A stretch of DNA of 5,336 nucleotides from contig JAUVQP010000110.1 of assembly GCA_030598075.1 (NCBI GenBank), forward strand, positions 1 through 5,336, read 5' to 3'. Source of the stretch: Miltoncostaeaceae bacterium (GTDB lineage Bacteria; Actinomycetota; Thermoleophilia; Miltoncostaeales; Miltoncostaeaceae). The translations under genes were made by a program, and so were the position numbers. Shown here in pieces: positions 1-4,215 of this stretch (position 1 is the stretch's first letter; every line of letters starts with the position of its first letter). The notes under the pieces were generated by a model. It did not search any database, was not told the DNA's origin, and was given only the letters and a program-made list of their open reading frames with translations.

Positions 1-302
1 GGTCCGCCCTGCTCGGCTTCGCCATCGCCTTCCTGGTGGCCTCACGGGCCGGGATGCCGATGGTTGACGCCGCCATCCGCGGGCTCATCGGCGCCGTCAT
101 CTTCTCGGTGGTCGGATGGTGGTGTGGCCTGCTCGTCATCCAGGCCCTGATGCGCTCGGCGGTGCACCTGCGGACGGTGCGAGCGGAAGAGCGGGACCGC
201 CGGGCCCGCGAGGTGGAGGCCGAGCCGGCGGCCGCGGCGACCTCCTCCGCCGGCGTGGAAGCGCCCGCAGCCCCGACCGTGGCGCCCGAGGGCGACGCGT
301 GA
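1..302 (+). CDS. Small membrane protein of unknown function, C-terminal part (5' end outside window)
   Basis: I do not recognise this gene. The frame is open from base 3 to the TGA at 300-302, giving 99 visible residues. GTG at 36 or ATG at 54/60 could be starts, but the codons before them already encode a hydrophobic segment (SALLGFAIAFLVA) and none has a good ribosome binding site, so the true start is most likely upstream. Visible residues 1-13 look like the end of one transmembrane helix. A loop follows (about 14-27, containing GMPMVDAAIRG), then a second helix (about 28-50, with a WWCG centre), then a strongly charged Arg/Glu stretch (about 57-78) and an Ala/Pro/Glu-rich tail that looks disordered. 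By the positive-inside rule the charged tail is probably cytoplasmic. No catalytic motif is visible. The protein could be a small accessory membrane subunit of an upstream operon, but nothing here shows which one. Confidence 0.6.
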   Translation, partial: SALLGFAIAFLVASRAGMPMVDAAIRGLIGAVIFSVVGWWCGLLVIQALMRSAVHLRTVRAEERDRRAREVEAEPAAAATSSAGVEAPAAPTVAPEGDA

Positions 303-316
303 GCAAAGGTCACAGC

Positions 317-340
317 GGCGGGGTGGCGGGGTGGCGGGGT
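317..340 (+). repeat. Three tandem copies of the octamer GGCGGGGT
   Basis: Bases 317-324, 325-332 and 333-340 are identical GGCGGGGT units, 15 bases after the stop codon of the upstream membrane protein. The unit contains alternating GG and GGGG runs, so the plus strand could in principle form a two-tetrad G-quadruplex. The array is short and may simply be a slippage product in G-rich DNA. Confidence 0.85.
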
Positions 341-612
341 GCGTCCGCCGATGATCCCTCCGTCGCGCGCGCCTTGTATCGGTCGCCGTCCGGAGGTCGG
401 TGGCGCCTCGATGGGCGAGCGTCTCCGCGCCGAGAGCGTTCGTCCGGATCGTGGCGGGTCAACTCGGACGCGGTGGCAAGCAGGCGAGAGCGACGGGGGC
501 GGCGTCCGTGGAACGGCTAGGCCCCGTGGGCCCGGCGCCCCCTCCCGCCGCGCCCGCCGCGGGCCCTCAACCTCACCCGCGCGAGGGCTCCGGGCCGGCG
601 CTCCGGACGGAC

Positions 613-667
613 GATCCCTCCGAGGCGACGGCGAGGCGCGCTCCTCCGGCCGAGCCGTCGGAGGGTC
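613..667. repeat. Inverted repeat with long loop
   Basis: CCCTCCGA (616-623) is the exact reverse complement of TCGGAGGG (658-665). GA at 613-614 pairs with TC at 666-667 if the T at 615 is bulged. A competing pairing exists between CGACGGC (626-632) and GCCGTCG (654-660), which shares the right arm, so the two stems exclude each other. No T-run follows, so it is not a standard intrinsic terminator. Chance pairing in such G+C-rich DNA is a real alternative. Confidence 0.35.
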
Positions 668-741
668 TCGGCCGGCTGGTCGATGTTCGCGCGTGACAAC
701 ATTGTGATGACGAGCGGTGCTGCGGCCGATAGGAGTGGCGT

Positions 742-765
742 CGGCGGTCGGCTCCACGACCGCCG
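742..765. promoter_or_regulatory. Perfect 9-bp stem-loop upstream of the transpeptidase gene, candidate operator
   Basis: CGGCGGTCG (742-750) and CGACCGCCG (757-765) are exact reverse complements around a six-base centre, GCTCCA. The right arm covers the position where a -35 box would lie for the TACAAT element at 777-782, and no good -35 hexamer is present there. This is the expected place for a repressor or activator site, but a DNA-binding partner cannot be named. The repeat is not followed by a T-run, which argues against a rho-independent terminator for a transcript arriving from the left. Confidence 0.45.
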
Positions 766-776
766 GATCGGGGCAC

Positions 777-782
777 TACAAT
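777..782 (+). promoter_or_regulatory. Candidate -10 element TACAAT for the transpeptidase gene
   Basis: TACAAT matches five of six bases of the housekeeping -10 consensus TATAAT and stands out in otherwise G+C-rich sequence. With the last T at -7, transcription would start near 789, giving a 5' leader of about 19 bases to GTG 808 or 31 bases to GTG 820. No convincing -35 box lies 16-18 bases upstream, where the arm of the 742-765 inverted repeat is found instead. Confidence 0.45.
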
Positions 783-807
783 CCCCACCAGGTCGGTCGG
801 AGAGCGC

Positions 808-1803
808 GTGGAGGCATCGGTGAGGCGGAGATGCGCGGTAGGGCTCGTCGCCGCCGCCGGGCTTCTCTCGCCCGCGGTCGCGTTCGGGCAGGGGGACGGG
901 CCCGTCGCCCCTCCGGTCGGGATCATCGCCGAGGGAGTCTCCATCGACGGCGTTGCCGTCGGAGGACTGACCCGGCAGCGGGCGGTTGCGAAGGTCCTTC
1001 GGAAGCGTGTCGCGCCGCGGCGGCGGGTTCTGCCGCTGCAGTTCGGGTCGCGTCGCTTCCGGCTCGACCCCGTGGCGGTGGGCTACAAGGCGGACGTTCG
1101 GTACGCGGTCCGCTCCGCGTACACGTTTGGCCACAGCCAGCCGCTTCGCGCCTCGATGGACGTCCCGCTTCGTCACTCGATCAACCAGGCGCGGTTGCGC
1201 GCCGTCCTCCGCGCCAAGGGCGCGCGTCTCGAGGTCGACCCGGTCGACGCGGCGATCTCCTTCTCCGGCTCCACGCCGGCCGTCCGCAAGGCGCGCTTCG
1301 GCGCGCGCCTCAAGCTCCGGGCCGCACAGCGCATCGTGGCCAGGGCGATCGTGTCCCGCAACAAGAACATCTACAAGCTGCCGTCCGAGCGTGTTCGGCC
1401 GGCGCGCACCACGCACCCGCCCGCGATTCTCATCGAGCGCGGGCGCTTCCGTCTCACCCTCTTCAAGGCCGGCCAGCGACGGAGTTTCACCGTCGCCGTG
1501 GGCCAGCCCGCCTACCCGACGCCGGTCGGCAACTTCCGGATCATTCTCAAGCAGCGCAATCCCACCTGGTTCCCGCCGGACTCGCCGTGGGCCGCCGGGA
1601 TCGGCCCGGTTGCTCCCGGGCCGGCCAACCCTCTCGGCACGCGGTGGATGGGCACCAGCGCCACGGCGATCGGCATCCACGGAACGCCGACGCCGAGCTC
1701 GCTCGGCACGCGGGCCTCACACGGTTGCATCCGCATGAGCATTCCGGAGGCCGAGTGGCTCTACGACCAGATCGACTACGGCACGTCCGTCGTCATTCGG
1801 TAG
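808..1803 (+). CDS. Secreted L,D-transpeptidase (YkuD domain) with N-terminal PG_binding_4-like domain
   Basis: The protein is 331 residues from GTG 808, or 327 from GTG 820, which has the better ribosome binding site. The N-terminus has an Arg cluster followed by a hydrophobic run ending near AVAFG at about residues 24-28, a typical export signal. Residues about 40-130 contain the GVSIDGVAVGGLT pattern and resemble the peptidoglycan-binding domain often called PG_binding_4. Residues about 205-331 form the YkuD catalytic domain. PTPVGNF is the usual family motif, His291 lies in IHGT, and SHGC holds His305 and the nucleophile Cys307. Family knowledge: such enzymes cut a tetrapeptide stem between residues 3 and 4 and form 3-3 peptidoglycan cross-links, or attach proteins to the wall, outside the membrane. 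All catalytic residues are present, so it should be active. The gene stands alone on its strand and its last 11 bases overlap the end of convergent hflX. The exact acceptor substrate cannot be read from the sequence. Confidence 0.93.
   Translation: MEASVRRRCAVGLVAAAGLLSPAVAFGQGDGPVAPPVGIIAEGVSIDGVAVGGLTRQRAVAKVLRKRVAPRRRVLPLQFGSRRFRLDPVAVGYKADVRYAVRSAYTFGHSQPLRASMDVPLRHSINQARLRAVLRAKGARLEVDPVDAAISFSGSTPAVRKARFGARLKLRAAQRIVARAIVSRNKNIYKLPSERVRPARTTHPPAILIERGRFRLTLFKAGQRRSFTVAVGQPAYPTPVGNFRIILKQRNPTWFPPDSPWAAGIGPVAPGPANPLGTRWMGTSATAIGIHGTPTPSSLGTRASHGCIRMSIPEAEWLYDQIDYGTSVVIR
810..814 (+). promoter_or_regulatory. Ribosome binding site GGAGG that favours a start at 820
   Basis: GGAGG at 810-814 lies five bases before GTG 820, an ideal match and spacing. 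The earlier GTG 808 has only GGAG at 799-802, also five bases away. Starting at 820 would put the Arg-rich signal peptide (RRR then a hydrophobic run) at the very N-terminus, which is also the more usual form. Confidence 0.5.
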
Positions 1804-3124
1804 GAGCCCCGGCCAGGGACGCGCGGAGGCGCCCGGCCACCGCCGGCGGCAGGAGCGCTCGTACCCTCGTGCCCTCCGGGGTCGCCTCCTGCTCCACGCC
1901 GCCGCCGGCGTCGTAGACGTCGGCCAAGAGGGCACCCCTGTCGTACGGGATGACGATGTCCACGGGGACGAGCCGTCCTCGCGCGAGCTCCGCGAGGCGG
2001 CGAGCCAGCGCGGGAAGGCCCTCCTCGGTCTTGGCCGACACCGCGAGGGCGCCGGGCTCCCGGTGGGCAAGGGCGATCCGAGCGTCGGCATCGAGGGTGT
2101 CGAGCTTGTTCAGGACCATCACCCGCGGTACCTCGGCGGCGTCGATCTCGTCGAGGACGGACTCGGCTGCGGCGACCCGTTCGCGGCGGACGACTTCTCG
2201 CTCGCTGGCGTCGACCACGTGCAGAATCAGGTCGGCATCCCGCACCTCGGCGAGGGTCGCCGAGAAGGCCGCCACCAGCTCGTGGGGAAGATCCCTCACG
2301 AAGCCGACGGTGTCCGAGATCAGAACCCGGTGACCGAGGGGGTCGATGGCGCGGGTCGTGGGGTCGAGCGTTTGAAAGAGCGCGTCGCTCACGTCGACGC
2401 GGGCGCCGGAGAGTGCGTTCATCAGGCTCGATTTGCCGGCGTTCGTGTAACCGGCGAGCGCCACGCGCGGCACGTCCGACGCCGACCGCCGGCTTCGCAT
2501 GACCCCGCGGGATCGGTCCGAGTCGCGCAGGCGCCGGCGCAAGACGCCCATGCGTTGACGGATCAGGCGTCGGTCGGACTCGAGCTGGGTCTCACCCGGG
2601 CCTCGCGTGCCGACGCCGCCACCCAGCCGTTCGAGGTGCTGCCAAAGGCCTTCCTGGCGCGCGTAGGAGTAGTCGAGCTGCGCGAGCTCCACCTGCAGCT
2701 TGCCCTCCGCGCTGGTGGCGTGCTGGGCGAAGATGTCGAGGATGATCGCCGTCCGATCGACGACCCGAGTCTTGAGACGGTCTTCGAGAGCCCGCTGCTG
2801 GCCCGGCATCAGCTCCGTTTCGCACGCCACGACGTCGGGTCGTACGGCCGCGACCAGCTCGGCAAGCTCGGCCAGCCGGCCCTTGCCCAGAAAGGTACGG
2901 GGGTCGGGACGATCTCTGCGCTGCACGACGACGTCCTCAACCCGAGCCCCGGCCGTGCGAAGGAGCTCGCGGAACTCCGCGATGCGCGCGTCCTCGTCAT
3001 CGCCCGGGCGCAGGCAGGCGACGACGATGGCGCGTTCGCGTCCCCGATGGTGCTCCCGTGCCTCCCAATCCGCGTTGACCTCGCGGAACGCCGACCCACG
3101 GTAGGTGCGCTGCAGCTCCGGCAC
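1793..3124 (-). CDS. hflX: GTPase HflX, ribosome-associated
   Basis: The protein is 443 residues, normal for HflX. Family knowledge: HflX binds the 50S subunit and splits stalled or stressed 70S ribosomes using GTP. The N-terminal HflX domain (about 30-200) has FLGKGRLAEL at 78-87, an FAQHATSAEGKLQVELAQL segment at 132-150, and the signature GTRGPGETQ (172-180). The G domain has G1 GYTNAGKSS (225-233, Lys231), G3 DTVGF (271-275), G4 NKLD (339-342) and G5 SAKT (363-366). A C-terminal domain of about 60 residues follows. I chose GTG at 3124-3122 because the family-like sequence begins just after it and the frame further upstream lies inside another gene. No good Shine-Dalgarno precedes it (TTGGTG only), so the exact start is less certain than the gene. 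It lies 20 nt after the stop of the lipoprotein gene on the same strand, which suggests one transcript and perhaps coupled translation. Confidence 0.96.
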   Translation of the reverse strand: MPELQRTYRGSAFREVNADWEAREHHRGRERAIVVACLRPGDDEDARIAEFRELLRTAGARVEDVVVQRRDRPDPRTFLGKGRLAELAELVAAVRPDVVACETELMPGQQRALEDRLKTRVVDRTAIILDIFAQHATSAEGKLQVELAQLDYSYARQEGLWQHLERLGGGVGTRGPGETQLESDRRLIRQRMGVLRRRLRDSDRSRGVMRSRRSASDVPRVALAGYTNAGKSSLMNALSGARVDVSDALFQTLDPTTRAIDPLGHRVLISDTVGFVRDLPHELVAAFSATLAEVRDADLILHVVDASEREVVRRERVAAAESVLDEIDAAEVPRVMVLNKLDTLDADARIALAHREPGALAVSAKTEEGLPALARRLAELARGRLVPVDIVIPYDRGALLADVYDAGGGVEQEATPEGTRVRALLPPAVAGRLRASLAGAPTE

Positions 3125-3144
3125 GGCACCAAGTATGAAGCACG

Positions 3145-3741
3145 CTACGTTCGTTCGGCCGCGTCCCCCTCCGCGACGAGGCGCAGCCGACGGAGCGACC
3201 GGATGACCACGTCCTCGCCCACGGGGCCCCAGGAACGCACGAACAGCGAGTTCGGGCCCACCGCCAGGGCGAGCGCACGAGTTGGCGTCGAGCCATCCCG
3301 GACCCGGGCGCCGCGGGCGCCCGGGGCGTCGCCGGGCGTCCACGCTGAGGCGCCCGGGAGGGCGAGCAGCCGTTCGGCCGCCTGGGCGCCGACCGAGACG
3401 GCGGTGACGTGGGACGGCCACACGCTCGTGGCGACCACCAGCCGCGCGCCGTCCGCACCCTCCCACACGCGCACCGCGGCAGCCGCGGCGCCCCGGCTGG
3501 CGAGGCGGCTCGCCACGGCGCTGTCCGGCCTTCCCACGAGCGCCTCGGCAAGAGCCTCGGCGCCGACGGGGCGCGCCGGCTGGGTCTCGGTGAGACCAGC
3601 GGCGGTCGGGAGCACCCGCGCCAGCGCCACGGGGTCCTTGGGCTCGCCGCGCTCATCGACAGGGCTGTCCGGCCCGCAGGCGGACACGACCAGCGCGAGG
3701 ACGCTCAGCAGCGCCACGACGAGAGTCGATCGCCGAATCAC
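3145..3741 (-). CDS. Predicted lipoprotein of unknown function
   Basis: I do not recognise the family. From GTG 3741-3739 the protein has 198 residues. It begins VIRR, then a hydrophobic run, then the lipobox VSAC with Cys22, followed by a short Gly/Asp/Ser/Pro linker. This predicts cleavage by signal peptidase II and anchoring by a lipidated cysteine on the outer face of the membrane. The mature part is Ala/Val/Arg-rich and seems to be an alpha/beta domain: a helix at about 60-85, alternating hydrophobic strands at about 87-108 (AVRVWEG, LVVATSVWP), a helix at about 115-128, and a final block with ALALAVGPNSLFVRSWG (156-172) and a helix at about 175-187. No catalytic residues stand out. A frame continues far upstream on this strand, but only the part from the signal peptide on makes sense. 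The gene precedes hflX by 20 nt and diverges from the kinase unit. Confidence 0.85.
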   Translation of the reverse strand: MIRRSTLVVALLSVLALVVSACGPDSPVDERGEPKDPVALARVLPTAAGLTETQPARPVGAEALAEALVGRPDSAVASRLASRGAAAAAVRVWEGADGARLVVATSVWPSHVTAVSVGAQAAERLLALPGASAWTPGDAPGARGARVRDGSTPTRALALAVGPNSLFVRSWGPVGEDVVIRSLRRLRLVAEGDAAERT

Positions 3742-3748
3742 CGCCCCC

Positions 3749-3754
3749 AGGGTA
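3749..3754 (-). promoter_or_regulatory. Candidate -10 element TACCCT, possible leaderless start of the lipoprotein-hflX transcript
   Basis: Read on the minus strand, 3754-3749 is TACCCT, which fits the TAnnnT form of actinobacterial -10 boxes. Counting the last T as -7 puts +1 at about 3742, one base before the GTG at 3741. Only a G-run (GGGGG, 3748-3744) lies close before the GTG, which is a poor Shine-Dalgarno at very short spacing. A leaderless or nearly leaderless mRNA would explain this, and such mRNAs are common in Actinobacteria. No clear -35 is seen. Confidence 0.35.
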
Positions 3755-3785
3755 GCCGCCTCGCGGCCGCCGAGACCCCGGCGCC

Positions 3786-3810
3786 GACGCCGTTCGAGGA
3801 GGGCGGCGTC
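3786..3810. promoter_or_regulatory. Inverted repeat in the divergent control region
   Basis: GACGCCG (3786-3792) is the exact reverse complement of CGGCGTC (3804-3810). As plus-strand RNA the stem extends inward through two G-U pairs and a C-G pair, to ten base pairs closing a GAGGA loop at 3796-3800. It lies between the lipoprotein start at 3741 and the small gene start at 3931, about 84 bases upstream of the TAACGT element and about 32 bases upstream of the TACCCT element. It could be an operator serving either promoter. It lies upstream of both predicted transcription starts, so an operator fits better than an mRNA structure. Confidence 0.4.
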
Positions 3811-3893
3811 AACGTGTCCGGCACCCAAGTCGGCACGGGTGGAACTCCGACGAACGCACCGGGAGGTTCGAGGACTCGCCGGGCGAAAGCGGC

Positions 3894-3899
3894 TAACGT
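3894..3899 (+). promoter_or_regulatory. Candidate -10 element TAACGT for the small protein-kinase unit
   Basis: TAACGT fits TAnnnT. With the last T at -7, transcription would begin near 3906 and leave a 25-base leader before ATG 3931. That leader contains an AAGGGTGAG stretch (3919-3927) usable as a ribosome binding site. The expected -35 position, about 3871-3876, reads AGGACT, which is a poor match, so activation by a regulator or another sigma factor is possible. Confidence 0.35.
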
Positions 3900-3930
3900 T
3901 TGGCGCAGGTCGAACGAGAAGGGTGAGAGC

Positions 3931-4185
3931 ATGGGGATCCAGGACGAAGTCCGAAGACTCGTCAACACGGAGTCGGCCCGTCACAAGCGCCTCGTCGAGT
4001 ACGTCGTGCGGCAGGTGAGCTCCGGCCGGTCGCTGTCGGACGTTCTGGAGGATCCCTACGTCACGAACCGGATCAACGACGTCGAGCGGCGCGCGCTGCT
4101 GGAGGAGCCCGAGATCGTCGAGGCCGTGAGCGACGACGTGCTCACCGAGATGCGCGCGCGTATCGAGTCGATCGCGGGCGGGTAG
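3931..4185 (+). CDS. Small acidic helical protein, unknown function, upstream of histidine kinase
   Basis: ATG 3931 follows AAGGGTGAG at workable spacing and gives 84 residues ending at TAG 4183-4185. I do not recognise a named family. No signal peptide, membrane segment, cysteine or metal-binding motif is present, so it should be cytoplasmic. Residues 3-30 (IQDEVRRLVN, HKRLVEYVVRQV) suggest an amphipathic helix. A turn at SSGRS (30-34) follows, and then two similar short blocks: VLEDPYVTNRINDV (38-51) and LLEEPEIVEAVSDDV (56-70). The second half is clearly acidic. Third-codon positions are strongly G/C and the protein is not low-complexity, which supports real coding. The histidine kinase begins 30 nt downstream in the same frame, so co-transcription is very likely and a role tied to that kinase is a fair inference. 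Binding to the kinase, its response regulator, or another partner cannot be distinguished here. Confidence 0.82.
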   Translation: MGIQDEVRRLVNTESARHKRLVEYVVRQVSSGRSLSDVLEDPYVTNRINDVERRALLEEPEIVEAVSDDVLTEMRARIESIAGG

Positions 4186-4215
4186 CCGCTCCGACGGCGC
4201 GGGTCGGGGGTCTGT

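Larger units (their letters stand above)
303..807. other. 505-base stretch without a supported gene
   Basis: Reading frames here stay open only because stop codons are scarce at this G+C. Their products are low-complexity Arg/Gly/Pro/Ser or Ala/Pro sequence with no recognisable domain and no clear start with a good ribosome binding site. The best candidate is a 98-codon frame from GTG 400 to TGA 694-696, with GGAGG only three bases before the GTG. It uses codons such as AGA, CTA and GGA in its first half that are uncommon in the real genes nearby, so I do not call it. The stretch holds a triple G-rich octamer (317-340), a GATCCCTCCG decamer present twice (353-362 and 613-622), GGGCCC at both 528-533 and 561-566, a long-looped inverted repeat (613-667), and a stem-loop plus -10 element before the next gene. 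No tRNA or terminator with a T-run is seen. Confidence 0.55.

Noticed and set aside
400..696. 98-codon plus-strand frame in the gap, with GGAGG before GTG 400
   Set aside because: The spacing of three bases is too short, the product is Ala/Pro/Gly/Arg-rich without a domain, and about a fifth of its codons end in A or T including AGA and CTA. It is kept only as a possibility under the gap.
696..705. ACAACATTGT imperfect palindrome and a GTGACA -35-like hexamer at 693-698
   Set aside because: The arms are only four bases around CA, and no -10 element lies 16-18 bases downstream of the hexamer.
517..1680. Long open frame on the minus strand opposite the transpeptidase gene
   Set aside because: It is the antisense shadow of a gene with intact YkuD motifs; its product is Arg/Gly/Asp-rich with no recognisable domain, as expected from complementary high-G+C codons.
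1840..1849. CCGCCGGCGG palindrome after the transpeptidase stop as a terminator
   Set aside because: It is a short self-complementary run inside hflX coding sequence with no T-run after it on either strand.
3125..3466. Extension of hflX upstream of GTG 3124
   Set aside because: It would overlap the lipoprotein gene in another frame and add about 114 Arg/Gly/Pro-rich residues unlike any HflX.
3861..3885. GGTTCGAGGAC resembling a tRNA T-arm
   Set aside because: The flanking bases do not form the T-stem and there is no acceptor stem or anticodon arm around it.
2063..4018. 651-codon plus-strand frame across hflX and the lipoprotein gene
   Set aside because: It is antisense to two genes with clear protein signatures (HflX G motifs, lipobox). 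The product shows no domain and becomes low-complexity Ser/Arg/Ala sequence over the second gene.
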